Shown one piece after another: positions 1-10,389 of a stretch of 64,000 nucleotides of DNA. The position numbers were made by a program, and so were the translations under genes. The DNA is from Leishmania mexicana MHOM/GT/2001/U1103 (Eukaryota > Euglenozoa > Kinetoplastea > Trypanosomatida > Trypanosomatidae), in contig NC_018312.1 of NCBI RefSeq assembly GCF_000234665.1, positions 801,791 to 865,790 of the forward strand. Direction: 5' to 3'. Below the pieces are notes generated by a model that was not told the DNA's origin, ran no database searches, and saw only the letters and a program-made list of their open reading frames with translations. Numbering within the stretch: position 1 is the first letter of the stretch; the number at the start of each line of letters is the position of its first letter.

Positions 1-336
1 GTACAAGTTGAGCTTGTGATTCTCAAACCTACATGGAAGTGTCATTGGTTGTGTTGCCTCCTTTTGCGTGCTGCTGGTTTCTTGGATCGCGCAGTTGTCG
101 AGTACACTGCGCTGGCCGAGCTTTTCCAACAGCGCCGTGCTCCGTTTCACCAGGACAGCGTAGTCGCTGTCATCCTCAGACGCTTCCTCTGGGGTAGATG
201 TGAAAGGTATGGCGCTTTTGCTGCAGTGCACGTGGTGCCGTGCCTCACGTCCGGGGATCGCGGCCGAGTCGTCCTCATCGTCTTTAGCTGCCGCTTCTGG
301 CGCGCTCCCTCTTTGACGTTTCCTGGCGACGTCCAT
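1..336 (-). CDS. Unknown protein, 5' part only (runs off left edge)
   Basis: The minus strand is open for 112 codons from an ATG whose first base is 336 to the window edge, so only the N-terminus is seen. It begins MDVARKRQRG, then an acidic stretch (KDDEDD) and a second Ser/Asp/Glu-rich stretch around residues 50-58. From residue 60 the composition becomes more ordinary and could be the start of a folded part. The basic then acidic N-terminus is typical of nuclear or nucleolar proteins of the group, but that is only a hint. On the minus strand a strong pyrimidine tract (528-560) followed by AG near 497 lies upstream and could serve trans-splicing. The strand and spacing match the other leftward genes. 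I do not recognise the family. Confidence 0.6.
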   Translation of the reverse strand, partial: MDVARKRQRGSAPEAAAKDDEDDSAAIPGREARHHVHCSKSAIPFTSTPEEASEDDSDYAVLVKRSTALLEKLGQRSVLDNCAIQETSSTQKEATQPMTLPCRFENHKLNLY

Positions 337-884
337 TCTGCACTGTTGTCCTTTTTTTCTTCGGAGGGGCAGTGAGTGCTCTGACACTGGGTAGCGTGCG
401 CCCCTCCTGGGAAACAATGGGTTCTTGTCAGTGAGACCTTGAGCCTTCGCAGAAGCAGTGGGGATCCCCAGATGACGAACAAGTAACAGTGACCCCTATG
501 AAGAAAACAAGTACGCGGAGCAGAGCAGGTGTCGAGAAAAAAAACGAAAAACAAAAATCAAGTGGCTGCACCACGGCAAACGGTTTTGGAGAACATGCAT
601 ACTTGGATAAGCGAGGAGAAGTGCGAAACACCGCCCATCGATTGTGAGGCCCCTGTGGCAGACTTTGCCTTCGCCTCCCCTGTTTCACGGCCAGATGCAC
701 GACCGCATCAAGGAGTCATTTGGTGTAAGCAAAAGTAGGGGGTCGAAAGTGTCTGCGAGCATGGTTTCGCTTCACGTATTCGAAAGTTGAAAAGGCAAGC
801 GCTTTGTGGGCGTTCCATCCCTTTACGTATACTCGAGTGCATTGTTTGGATACGTGCGGAGCAGCAGCAGGGACTTCGAATGGA
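337..884 (-). other. Intergenic region (3' end of ABCG-like gene / 5' UTR of the edge gene)
   Basis: No convincing gene. It holds the pyrimidine tract (528-560 on the minus strand) that probably directs trans-splicing of the gene at 1-336 and polyadenylation of the transporter at 885-3053. The overlapping short reading frames lack an ATG in good context and show no recognisable motif. Confidence 0.5.
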
Positions 885-3053
885 CTAGGCACTCCTCAGT
901 GACCACAAGACAAGTAGAAGCCCCATCATGGAAGCACCCAAAACGGCTAGAATCAAGGCGGAAGACGCGACAGACTCATTTTCCAGCCCCTCCACGGCGA
1001 GATAGTCGTCGCCGGTGTAGCAGTAGGAGGTGTTCCCAGCCCCGTCGCACTGGAATGATTTACCATGTAGCCAAGTATAGATCACGGCACCGTATCCCCA
1101 CCGCAGGATGCTGAGAACGCCGAGAAGAGGCGGAAGTGTGCGCAGGTTCAGGAGAAACCCTGAGAAAATGATGCTGTATCCAAAGTACGCGTACGAGACC
1201 CACGTCACCCACCGCCGCGAGGGAAGCAGAGTAACCAAATACTGAAACGCAGCGTGGGTGCAGGTGACGAGGCCAACCAATATGGCCAGTGAGTACGACG
1301 AGCGCAAGACGAATAGCACAAATGGCAGGAAGAGGGCCAAGTAGACGCTGCGGATGAGCACAATGCGGATGCAGAGACACACGATAAAGCTCAGAGGGCC
1401 GTACAGCTTTCGCTTCCGGTGGCCGAGAGCAACGCGGAGTTGGTCACGCATGCTCTCGATCGCGGCAAGGTTCGAAAAAAGGACAAGCACAAATGCTATA
1501 AAGATGAGCCCGCGGATGTTGTACATGCCACCTTGATTCTCTGGCTGCGAGTGCACCGCGACAGTGAGAACGATCAGCCCGATGGAAAGGAACGCAACGC
1601 CCAACAGAAGCTCAGGATCCGCCGCAATCTGCTTTAGTGTGTACCTGAGCAGCACACCAAAGCGCCAGAGGCCATGTGGTAGTGCACGGGGTGGAGGAGG
1701 CAGGGCGTGCGTTGTGGTAGCGCTTCGAGCGTTGGCAGAGTCCAGCGATGAAAGGAGAGCCGCATGCACTGCTGAGTCGTAGTACTTGGCGGCGTAGAAC
1801 ATGGTCTGCGACTCACTCTCGGCCCACTCCACCGCCAAGTCCATCAGGTCTCCGCTGGTCGCCACTTCCACAACGGCGCTGGTTGACACTCTACCCCCTT
1901 CAGACCTACGGCAGTAGAGCGGTGCCGGCGGCGGCGTGCCATTCAGGTCGTCCATCAGAAAAACGGGCGACGAAAGTCGCGGTGGCGTGCATATGACTGA
2001 ATACAAGCGACTCCCTGGCACATTCACACCCCTTTGTGAAAAGGGGTCGTAATCGGTGGGAGGGAGCGATGGCGCGTGGAAAGTCCGCAGATCCTCCTCG
2101 GCAGCTTGTGCTTCCGCGCCACGACCTAGCACTCCTTTCCAAAGTGGCTGCGGTATGTGCCTCGGTATGCGAAGGGAGTTGAAGTATGATATAGCGTCTT
2201 GGCACTTCCCGGAGAACAACACCACTCCCCCCGCACCAAATAGGAGGAGTGTATCGGCGGCGCTGTGCAGGGGCATGGCCATCGATCGCGTACTCAGCAC
2301 CACTGTTTTCATCACGTCTACGCAGATTCGAGAGAGAAGCTGGGTGCACTCGTTCTGCTCTACCAGACCCATGGTGTCGAAGGGGTATGAAAAGAACAGC
2401 ACCGGTGGGTCCAGTACGAGCTCAAGAGCCACCTCCAAGCGGAACTTCTCCGACTGTGAGAGGTCTGCAACTTTCTTGTCGAGATCGAGACTGACGAAGT
2501 TGGCGGCGGCTAGCACCAACTCTCGCGTCCAACTGCGCTGCTCCTTGCAGTGGAGATGCACCACAAACCACAAATTGTCCTTCACTGACAGGAGAGGGAC
2601 GAAGAGGGACTCGGCCCCAACGTAGGCAATGAGGCGCAGTCGAGTTTGCGCGTCGACAGCCGCATCACCGACCCAGATATCCCCTGACGCCTCTGTGCCT
2701 CGCCCTGCTATTACCGTCATCAGCGACGCCGCAGCAATACCGTCCACGTCGGCCACTACGTGCAGCCTCCCTCGGCTGAACTGGGCGGACACAGCCTGGC
2801 AGCAAATACGACCTCGACGCCAATTGGGATAGAAGCGATGCAGCCAGGGTCGCTGCACCACGGCGACGTTACGCACAGCCACGTCGATGCCGTCGGATCG
2901 AAACACAGAGTGATAGTACTGCCTCATGCGCTGCCCTCGCACTTCGGCGCCATAGACCTCGGCGTTAAAGTTTCGCCCATACAATCGCCCATCGGCAGAT
3001 GGGTTGGAGTTTGTGGTGGGGTTGCCCACTAACGGCATGCTTTCGAAGATCAT
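885..3053 (-). CDS. ABCG-family half-transporter with inactivated nucleotide-binding domain
   Basis: 722 residues from the ATG at 3053 (another Met lies 5 codons later). Upstream codons of the same frame cross the pyrimidine-rich 5' region and are probably not translated. The order NBD then membrane domain is that of ABCG half-transporters. The NBD fold is still readable, but its catalytic motifs are gone. The P-loop position (about 102-111) reads DVDGIAAASL with no Gly-Lys-Ser/Thr. The Q-loop Gln is missing (AYVGAES, 143-149). The signature is LSQSE (198-202) instead of LSGGE. The Walker B region (217-229) lacks the Asp-Glu pair, and the H-loop His is absent (STRS, 254-257). The C-terminal half, from about residue 480, has about six membrane segments of ABC2 type. 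It may act as a non-hydrolysing partner in a heterodimer or as a substrate-binding protein; substrate unknown. Confidence 0.85.
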   Translation of the reverse strand: MIFESMPLVGNPTTNSNPSADGRLYGRNFNAEVYGAEVRGQRMRQYYHSVFRSDGIDVAVRNVAVVQRPWLHRFYPNWRRGRICCQAVSAQFSRGRLHVVADVDGIAAASLMTVIAGRGTEASGDIWVGDAAVDAQTRLRLIAYVGAESLFVPLLSVKDNLWFVVHLHCKEQRSWTRELVLAAANFVSLDLDKKVADLSQSEKFRLEVALELVLDPPVLFFSYPFDTMGLVEQNECTQLLSRICVDVMKTVVLSTRSMAMPLHSAADTLLLFGAGGVVLFSGKCQDAISYFNSLRIPRHIPQPLWKGVLGRGAEAQAAEEDLRTFHAPSLPPTDYDPFSQRGVNVPGSRLYSVICTPPRLSSPVFLMDDLNGTPPPAPLYCRRSEGGRVSTSAVVEVATSGDLMDLAVEWAESESQTMFYAAKYYDSAVHAALLSSLDSANARSATTTHALPPPPRALPHGLWRFGVLLRYTLKQIAADPELLLGVAFLSIGLIVLTVAVHSQPENQGGMYNIRGLIFIAFVLVLFSNLAAIESMRDQLRVALGHRKRKLYGPLSFIVCLCIRIVLIRSVYLALFLPFVLFVLRSSYSLAILVGLVTCTHAAFQYLVTLLPSRRWVTWVSYAYFGYSIIFSGFLLNLRTLPPLLGVLSILRWGYGAVIYTWLHGKSFQCDGAGNTSYCYTGDDYLAVEGLENESVASSALILAVLGASMMGLLLVLWSLRSA

Positions 3054-5145
3054 TCGAGAATATGCGCGAATGTGACTGGGCGGGGGGGAGATAAAAAAAG
3101 AGGGAAGTGATCTGAATAAAGAAATACTCGTATGCTGCCGCAAACTCGCCTTGCAGCCAAAACAAACATAAAAAATAAACAAATAAACACCTGCCACGCA
3201 AGTAGCTGAGATGACAGCCGCGTCACTCATTGACGCATAAGTACGACCGCGAGCAGCGGTTTTTCCTGCAGCCAAGCGACAAATTGGAGAAACATACCCC
3301 CTTTCGCCGCGCCTCGGTTGTAATGTGTGCCATCCATAAGTGTCCCATCCTGTAGATGGCCGACACGGTAGCGCGGTGGTTTCATCGAGGCTCGTTTGTT
3401 GTTTGTAAATACAAAGAGATATGTTAAAGTGAAACACGCAACATGATGCGCACCAGGCGGCACGCCAAGGGAAGACGGTGCTCTTTGTCGCGCCCTCTGC
3501 GCGGTGCCCTCTCTTCCTCTGTGCACCGTCCCCCTCTCGCCCTCTCCGTCGTTCTCCCTTCCACCTCGATGAAAGCGAGAGAGGAGGGGGCAACATAGCT
3601 TTACAGCTGCTCACGGGAACTCAGAAACGGAGAGCAACAGCAAAGACGAAGGATAAGGTGGGAAGACACGCGCACTTGGGAGCAGAAGCGAGGCGCTGCA
3701 CTCGATTTCTGCTCTTTTTTTTCGTTTCTTTGCTACCTTCTGAGGCCCACCCAGCACAAAGCAACCCAAAACACTGTGTTTATAGTGAAAGTGAGGAAAG
3801 GGGTTGAAGGGATGAAGAGCTCCATAGTCTTCCCCCCCCCTCCGCCCCTAAACACGTCAAAGAAGGTCCCAGAAAAGAAGATAAGGCTGTGGCGAGGAGT
3901 AGTCGAAATCCAAAGTCCTCATTTCTCATCATCTCTTCCTCAGAGTCCGAAAGAACACGTCTCATGACGGTCGTGACGTGTACGCGACGTGCAGCGTAGT
4001 GAAGCCAGGACACGACAGAAGCAAAAATAAAAACGGCAGGCCAAGGAGTGGTGGCATCACACGTGCATCCACCACACGTCGTGCCGAGATACTTCACCGT
4101 TGGTACGGTGTCCGCGCGCGTCTCCGCTTCGGCACCGCTGTTCAAGTCCGCTCACGCCCAGCCAACAACCGTCGCGAAGGGGGGGTGAATGAGCACAAAG
4201 AGAGCCTAAAAGGAAGGCCACACATCTGACGACAATGGCAAAGCAACAGCAGCAAGCGCAACGCTCTCATTCCGCCGAACTTCGGCTTGAAGAGGAGAAG
4301 AGGTAGAACAAGAGGGAAGATGCTGCAGCGCGCAAAGCACTTTTTTTTCTCCTGGACGCGCAACGGGAAGCAAGGCATGCTTGTAGGGACTGCAAGCGTG
4401 ACCCCTCCTCATTGCTGTCGCATTCAGGAAACACCACGGCTGTGCAACCGACATCGATAGTTCGCAGCGCTCCCTTACGACAGCTGACAGTCACCCTGTT
4501 CTCGCCGGACACCCTATCCGTGACTCCGAGAACCGCAGATGTCGCATACACAAACACACACACACAAAATCGAGCGGCGCCACGGTGCGCGCAGGCACGT
4601 GCTCGGACTCTTCCCTCTCCCTCTCGAAGAAAACAGAAAAGGTGTGTTGGACGGAGTGTATACATGACGTTCTCGTAAGTATGCACAGACACAAGCACAC
4701 ATCAACACAGCAATCACATCAATATCATCCACAACTATAGACAGCAAAGGAAAGGAGGAAAGGGAGGGAGGGAGGGAGGGGGGAAGCAAGGCATGGGTGA
4801 AGCGAAAGGGGCAAGGGCGAAAAAAAAGAAGGGCGAGAAAGGAGAAGAACAGCAAAGAAACAAAGTCTTTTGAATTCCCAGTCTTCGGCCTTTCCCCGTT
4901 TATCTTACTGCGGCTGAGAGGAGGAGGAGGGGACGGGGCTCTACGAAAAGAGCACACAAAAGAGCACACCGATATGGTATCACATGAGATGAGGTGGGTC
5001 GAGCTGGTGTGATGCGGTAGCCATTTTGGTATAGGAGCTAAAAGACAACAAAGCGAAGAGAAGCAGCAGACGGCGCTTTTGCTCGTTCTTGTTCTTGTGC
5101 TTAATATGGGTGATTCCTTCGAGGATAGTGCGTACATGCGTGTAA
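3054..5145 (-). other. Long intergenic region, no gene seen
   Basis: About 2.1 kb between LETM1 and the ABCG-like gene, both leftward, so it is the LETM1 3' UTR plus the transporter 5' UTR. On the minus strand a pyrimidine run (about 3084-3109) followed by CAG near 3079 lies just before the transporter start and is the likely splice acceptor. It also contains a C/T-rich run (3836-3848 region), a short CA repeat (4553-4566) and an A/G-rich stretch (4745-4860). The longest open frames are low in complexity. Confidence 0.5.
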
Positions 5146-6657
5146 TCACCTCTTGCCAGGCGGTGCCGCCTCTATGGACTTCTCCTCCTTCGTGGATGTA
5201 CTCTTTGGTTTTTCCTCTGCTGCCCTCGGCGCGGGCGGCGGTCTCACCGCCTTTCGGCAACGGGCGCCGATACCCAAAAGAGCCTTCTCTGTGATGGGCT
5301 TTGAACCGGCGCCGTAGTCGAATGCGTCAAACACTGTCGACACAACGTGGCTAGAGTTGTGCGTCTCTTGACCGATGCACTCGATGACATCCGAGACCAC
5401 CACGCTCTCCTCCGGAAGCTTCTTCTTGCTCAACTTTTCGAACATCTTCTTCACGTTTTCCTCCGTCAGGTAGGCCCCGACGGCCTCCTGCAGACCCTCA
5501 AAGCCAATGTCAGAGTCGCTCTTCTCAGCAGAAGAGGTAATCTTTTCAATCTTCTCCACAAGCTTGTCGGCGCTGTTTGGCTCATCGCTAATGGAAGACA
5601 TCGTGTCGACAGTTTCACATAACGTTTCGAGACTCGCACGAACCGTCTCTGGCAGATTCTGGATACCTAAAAGCTGCCGCCGCTGCTCGACTGGCAAGTT
5701 GTTCATGGACTTACGAATGCTATACCGAGTCGGCTTGATCCACCAGAGCGTGTTATATGGGACACTGTCATCCTGCGCCAGAGAGTTCCACCACTCCAGC
5801 TGTACTCGGAGCGTCTCAGTTCCCTCTGTCCACCGCATGCCGCGTGTTTGGTTGGCCTTGACAAGCTCATCGTTGTTCATGCCGTCAAGGCCCTCCAGGC
5901 GAATGAGCCGGTCATCCTCGCGAGCCTCGTGGTACCGGCGGATGATCGAGCGCCGCATAATAGGAGACAACACGCGTGTGGGGAGGAGGGAGTGATACCA
6001 TTTGTAGACCCCAACAGATCGACCGAGACCAACTACAATGTTGTCCGGGACCTTGAAGACACTAAACGGTCCATCACGACCAAAGTACGGCGCCACCAGA
6101 CGGATGTCTTTGGGGGCGATTGAGTCACCCATAACGGCACGTCGGATGACCTCCTGCTGCTCCTTGTCAAATGTGGCCAACGCTGTGGCAGACAGGTAGT
6201 CCATCGCGCGCTGACGAGCACGCAGTGTCTTCATCGCGTCACCGTACAAGCGGTTGCGCCCCTGGGACTCCGACTCGAAGGTCGACGGGATAAGCCCAGG
6301 AAACATCTTTAACGCGACCGGTAAAAGAAGCTCGGCAAACGGAACCACAATGAAGAAGCTAAACGGCACTAGCCGCAATAGATCCTTAGTTGAGCTCTCC
6401 AAGAGAAGCCGCTCGCGTCTCGTGAGAGCGACACCTTTCTTCAGCTGGCGCGAGTACTTCCAGGCCAAACGTGTGTTGATGAAGAAAAGTCGAAACCCAT
6501 GATACACGTGGCGCAGGCCCTCGTAGGCGACACCCATGTAGTACTTCACCTTTGATGGTGGCTTCTTCGCGACTTGCTGGGTGGACGCGCTAGACACCTT
6601 TGCTGTCGACTTCGCCACCTGCGCATTGGCGCGGCGCACAAGGGTATTCCGCAGCAT
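5146..6657 (-). CDS. LETM1: LETM1-like mitochondrial inner-membrane cation exchanger
   Basis: 503 residues from the ATG at 6657. The start was chosen because MLRNTLVRRANAQ gives a basic, Ser/Ala-rich mitochondrial presequence; a longer frame upstream does not. The family hallmark is plain. TRRERLLLESSTKDLLRLVP (79-98) runs into a single membrane segment with the Pro-rich LLLPVALKMFP (110-120) and then PSTFE, as in human LETM1. The rest is the matrix-facing helical domain, with a Ser/Asp-rich linker near residues 370-400. LETM1 proteins act in mitochondrial K+/H+ or Ca2+/H+ exchange and volume control, and in trypanosomatids they are linked to kinetoplast-mitochondrial swelling. The C-terminal tail (PPPAPRAAEEKPKSTSTKEE) is charged and low in complexity. 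Same strand as the flanking genes. Confidence 0.93.
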   Translation of the reverse strand: MLRNTLVRRANAQVAKSTAKVSSASTQQVAKKPPSKVKYYMGVAYEGLRHVYHGFRLFFINTRLAWKYSRQLKKGVALTRRERLLLESSTKDLLRLVPFSFFIVVPFAELLLPVALKMFPGLIPSTFESESQGRNRLYGDAMKTLRARQRAMDYLSATALATFDKEQQEVIRRAVMGDSIAPKDIRLVAPYFGRDGPFSVFKVPDNIVVGLGRSVGVYKWYHSLLPTRVLSPIMRRSIIRRYHEAREDDRLIRLEGLDGMNNDELVKANQTRGMRWTEGTETLRVQLEWWNSLAQDDSVPYNTLWWIKPTRYSIRKSMNNLPVEQRRQLLGIQNLPETVRASLETLCETVDTMSSISDEPNSADKLVEKIEKITSSAEKSDSDIGFEGLQEAVGAYLTEENVKKMFEKLSKKKLPEESVVVSDVIECIGQETHNSSHVVSTVFDAFDYGAGSKPITEKALLGIGARCRKAVRPPPAPRAAEEKPKSTSTKEEKSIEAAPPGKR

Positions 6658-7239
6658 TTGCCCGCCACCCACTATCCAGAAGAAGTCTTGCTGATGAGAC
6701 AAGTCCAAGCAAATGGAGCAGCAGTGGTGCAGAATCACGATGGGTGCGAATACGATGTGCAAAAAAGAGGAAATATGTGACTATGATCAGAATGTTTAGA
6801 GCGCAACGCGTTTTTCCTTTGTGTGTATGTTATCTAGCTGTCGCGATCAAAGCAGCACCATTGGGCGAGGGCGAGAGTCGACATATAATGGAAAGAGCCT
6901 CTTAGTCAAGATGATGTAAGGAAGGGGCAGAAGCAGCGAGTCGTGCTCGGCAGTTCAGCTGCCTTATGCAGGGCACTGATACAGAACCTCGTTCCAGGGC
7001 TACGCCGCGTGTGCTCGTAGTTGTCTGTGTCTGATTCTCATGCACTCCTCAAACCGTGGAAATATCCCAGTCTCTCAGTGCCATTGCCAAGTGGCCTCCA
7101 GTTTGGTATCGACACGATTTCACTCCTTTTTTTTCAGTTAGTTGCGCCCATGTGCGAAACGAAAAAAAACGGATAGAGGAATGCGCACCACACACGCGGA
7201 GGTGATTCATCGCGGGTCGATATGCTGTCTCCTCATCCC
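6658..7239 (-). other. Intergenic region between signal peptide peptidase and LETM1
   Basis: Holds the 3' UTR of the peptidase gene and the 5' leader of LETM1 (both leftward). A T-rich run on the minus strand near 6765-6772 could be the LETM1 pyrimidine tract. No other feature seen. Confidence 0.45.
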
Positions 7240-8256
7240 CTACGCCTCCTTCTTTTCCTTCAACTCCTCCGCCGTCTTGCACTCCGCCGCCGCCTCCTTT
7301 GCGAACCCGAAAAGATCCAAAACAGCCTCGCAGACAAACGTGGAGAGGGATTCCTCCTGTTCTGCATGCGGCTCATCAGGCGCTGGCTTCTCTGAAGAAG
7401 TTGTGAAGACGCTAAGAATATCAAAGTTCCATGCCGCCTTGACATCCCCGTTGTACAAGGCGACAGCAGAGAATGTGACGAGAAGCCATGGTACAATGAA
7501 CAGGAGTGCCGGCTGGCCATGTTGGAAGATCAGCATGACAGCCATAGTGTTCACAAGACTCAGGGTGTACGCGACCATCGAGGTGACAAAGTACAGACTT
7601 CCCCTCTTCACGTAGTCCTTCGAGAACACCAGTGTTTGGCATATAAAAAGGCCAGGCACAATGATGTCGCCGAGTCCCAGGAGGCTTTTCTTGGAGCAGT
7701 CGCCAAAGATCGTCTGAGGAAACACGAGCTTTATTGGTCCGTCAATGCCGGTCGCCACGATCAGCATGACGTCCGACCCAAATACCCAGAAGATGTCGTA
7801 GAAGAAGAGGCCAATCAGCAGAATGAAAGAGGTCGTGAACCCATTCACAGGCAGCCTTTCAAGCGCTGTGACGGCGATTGAAAAGGCCAGTATGTTACTT
7901 GCGATCCAGTTCTGAGCAAAAAAGCTGCCGCACCCGGTTCCTACGCAGATCAGTCCGGTGAGAATATTGGGCTTGATATACCCTTTTATGAACATGTGAA
8001 AAGCGAAGACACTAATCAAGCTAAGATAGAAGGAAATCAGGATGTTAAAGTATTCCTTCGGAATAAAGCGCAAGGAAACGTACAACGAAAACAACATGAC
8101 GGAGCCATTCAAAGGCATTGACAGCGCCTCGTCCGTTTGGAGTGCAATGTCAGATTTCCCTTTCATCATCACCTTCCTGCACCGCACCGCCCCTACCGCC
8201 ACTGCGGTGATTGCGCACGTGGCCAAAAAAGTGAGAGCAATGTAAACCTGCGGCAT
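7240..8256 (-). CDS. SPP: Signal peptide peptidase (presenilin-type intramembrane aspartyl protease)
   Basis: 338 residues from the ATG at 8256, with about nine membrane segments. The three A22 motifs are intact: YD (Y153-D154 in FFYDIFWVFG), GLGD (194-197, followed by IIVPG) and the PAL motif (249-251, QPALLFIVP). D154 and D197 are the catalytic pair. SPP cleaves remnant signal peptides and some type II membrane proteins in the ER membrane. Unlike many eukaryotic homologues, the C-terminal tail ends AEELKEKKEA rather than in a clear KKxx signal, although the last residues are Lys-rich. On the minus strand a run of T with one A (8261-8275) then AG lies immediately before the start, predicting a very short 5' UTR. 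The length fits the family. Confidence 0.95.
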   Translation of the reverse strand: MPQVYIALTFLATCAITAVAVGAVRCRKVMMKGKSDIALQTDEALSMPLNGSVMLFSLYVSLRFIPKEYFNILISFYLSLISVFAFHMFIKGYIKPNILTGLICVGTGCGSFFAQNWIASNILAFSIAVTALERLPVNGFTTSFILLIGLFFYDIFWVFGSDVMLIVATGIDGPIKLVFPQTIFGDCSKKSLLGLGDIIVPGLFICQTLVFSKDYVKRGSLYFVTSMVAYTLSLVNTMAVMLIFQHGQPALLFIVPWLLVTFSAVALYNGDVKAAWNFDILSVFTTSSEKPAPDEPHAEQEESLSTFVCEAVLDLFGFAKEAAAECKTAEELKEKKEA

Positions 8257-8676
8257 TGCGCTTCACAAAAAAAAAATGAAGGACTGAGTGCACGCAATGC
8301 AGAGCACCCCATAAAGGAGACTGAGAGAATCTCAGGGAAACGAGTGCACGCAAGTGCCAAGAAAAAAGAGGGGAAAAAAGTGAATGCAATGTGAAGTGAA
8401 ACTACGGATGTGTCACTCGTGCACCTTGCCGCAACGGCAGGTTCATTTTCGAGGGCTGAAAAACGCGCAATCGCTCCCGCCCCTGACCCTTTTCGAGGCA
8501 GCATGCACAGCTCCTGCGGCTGCAATGCTGGTATGAAAACGAGAGAGCAACCCAATGCTCTCTGTTATTTAGCTGTCATTTTTTTTGTCGCCTTGGCTAC
8601 TTGGTTTTGTCTTTGATCCATAGCAGTGTTTGGTATGACTGCCTCACAGTCAATCCTGGCATGGCGATAGAAAGCC
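8257..8676 (-). other. Intergenic region between tRNA isopentenyltransferase and SPP
   Basis: Short gap holding the pyrimidine tract and acceptor for SPP at its left edge (8259-8275) and the 3' UTR of the isopentenyltransferase. No other gene seen. Confidence 0.5.
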
Positions 8677-10032
8677 TCAGCTGCTCCGCTTCCTCTTTGA
8701 CGGTGGCAGCTCCCGCCCATACTTCTCTCTGTGCTCCTTTTCCAGTGCCAAGCGTCTTAGAGAACCTCGGTGACGCTTCGACTTGAGATGCACCACCATC
8801 TGACCGCGACCGTAGACCAGAGTCTTACATATTTTGCACTCCTCTTGTGAAACTGGCTCGCGAGAAGCCGGCTGCTGCTTTAATGGAAACAGCGATTCTG
8901 CGAGAGTCTGCTCCGGGGATGTCCCGAAAAAAGTATCCAAAGTCTTTTGAACAGAAGCCAAAGCGTCCACGCCCTCCTGCGCCCACAGCAGCACAAAGTG
9001 AGTTGGTGCCTCTTTTAAGGAAGAGGAGTGCAAAAGTGGAAGAAGGCGATTTTGAATCCATCGCTCCTGCTGTCGGGCGTACCGGCGAGTATTCGACTTG
9101 ACTTGCGCGACTGCGTTCTCACAATCGCTGCTTGTGATCAGTGACGGGTTACCGCTAGTAAAGAACTGGGAAAACTCTTTGCATCCAATCGCCTCGGAGA
9201 GGCTATTATGCGGGAGCTTCCCACCGTTTTTCAGCCAAAATGCTTTGGCCTCGGCCAACATCCCGCGCTGAAGCATCAAGTCAACGCGCCTGTTCAGAAA
9301 GTCGTCCAAAACATCGCGCTCCATTCGGACCCACACGATAAACAGCGCGTTGCTATCAAATCGCAGCTTTGATGCCTGGGAATCGAAGATGGCTGATGGT
9401 GCTTGCCCCGTAGAATCATAGATCTCAAGCAGCCGCTTGATTCGACGGCGATCATTGGGGTGATATCGCAGCGCTACCTCCGCATCAACCGCGTTCAGGC
9501 GTTCCCACAAGCCGTCCTCTGCGTCTGAATCAGGATAAGAACATAGAGCGTGTTGCTCACGATCGTAGACTAGCGAGTCAGCGAAGAGCAGAGCTTGAGC
9601 GTAGTAGCAGGTCCCACCACAGATGACTACAGCTGCATTTGCGTTGCGCTGAAAGAAACCATTTATGAAGGACGTCACTATGCGCTCGTACGAGTGAACG
9701 TTGAAAGAGGCATTCCCTGACAACTGTATCTGCGCCTCGCGGCAGAACTCGCGCTGTTCCACGGAGTCGCAGTTGTTGTCACAGATAACAGAGCCGTCGC
9801 TGCTGAGGAACCCTAAGCACACGTGGGTCACTCCACCAAGATCCGTCGCTGACGGTTTGTTAGTCGAAATTGGAAGATCAGTGTAGCATTGATAAGCATC
9901 ACAGTTGATAATGACAACATCTTTGTAACCGTGAACTCGCCTCAATTCTTGAGCAAGGCAAACCGCCACCCTCGACTTGCCACTTCCAGTAGATCCAATA
10001 ACGAAAAAAACAGGCTTGTCGACTGCCTGCAT
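8677..10032 (-). CDS. tRNA dimethylallyltransferase (tRNA isopentenyltransferase)
   Basis: 451 residues from the ATG at 10032; the longer upstream frame crosses the leader. The P-loop is GSTGSGKS (13-20). It is followed by DAYQCY (45-50) and a Thr-Asn-Lys-Pro-Ser motif (57-61), matching the tRNA- and DMAPP-binding motifs of the MiaA/Mod5/TRIT1 family. GGTCYYAQALL (139-149) corresponds to the bacterial GGTGLY motif. The enzyme adds a dimethylallyl group to A37 of tRNAs that read UNN codons. Near the C-terminus is a C2H2 zinc finger (C399, C402, H415, H421) and a basic tail (PPSKRKRSS), as in eukaryotic Mod5/TRIT1, which may help tRNA binding or nuclear entry. No strong presequence is seen, so cytosol or nucleus seems likelier than mitochondrion. 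Confidence 0.93.
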   Translation of the reverse strand: MQAVDKPVFFVIGSTGSGKSRVAVCLAQELRRVHGYKDVVIINCDAYQCYTDLPISTNKPSATDLGGVTHVCLGFLSSDGSVICDNNCDSVEQREFCREAQIQLSGNASFNVHSYERIVTSFINGFFQRNANAAVVICGGTCYYAQALLFADSLVYDREQHALCSYPDSDAEDGLWERLNAVDAEVALRYHPNDRRRIKRLLEIYDSTGQAPSAIFDSQASKLRFDSNALFIVWVRMERDVLDDFLNRRVDLMLQRGMLAEAKAFWLKNGGKLPHNSLSEAIGCKEFSQFFTSGNPSLITSSDCENAVAQVKSNTRRYARQQERWIQNRLLPLLHSSSLKEAPTHFVLLWAQEGVDALASVQKTLDTFFGTSPEQTLAESLFPLKQQPASREPVSQEECKICKTLVYGRGQMVVHLKSKRHRGSLRRLALEKEHREKYGRELPPSKRKRSS

Positions 10033-10389
10033 CGCAAAATCAGGAGGGACAAGGTGAAAAGATGGATAATGGCTGGAAACAGATGACAAAAGAAAAAAAG
10101 AAGGAAGATCTTGATTGAGAGTTACGGTGATGACAAGAAACGAAGTCCATCCAAATGCGAGGTTGTAAGTGTTATTCCTTCCTCTCGTCACGCATGTTCC
10201 CACTGGTGAATCCTCCTTTCCAAACGCAAACGAGAGAGGGGCCTTTCCTCCCGCTCCGCGCACATTCGGTAGCCGTCGCACAGTATGACAATGTCCTTAC
10301 CGACCTTTTTTCCTCGCATAAGTTTTCTTAGTATGCTGCCTCACTGCGAGCTTTGCTATTAAGATTAATCGGTACAAAAAAAAGGCAAT
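10033..10389 (-). other. Intergenic region between SLC35F-like gene and isopentenyltransferase
   Basis: A 357-bp gap. On the minus strand a pyrimidine-rich tract (10089-10105) precedes the isopentenyltransferase start and is a likely splice-acceptor region. Nothing else seen. Confidence 0.45.
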
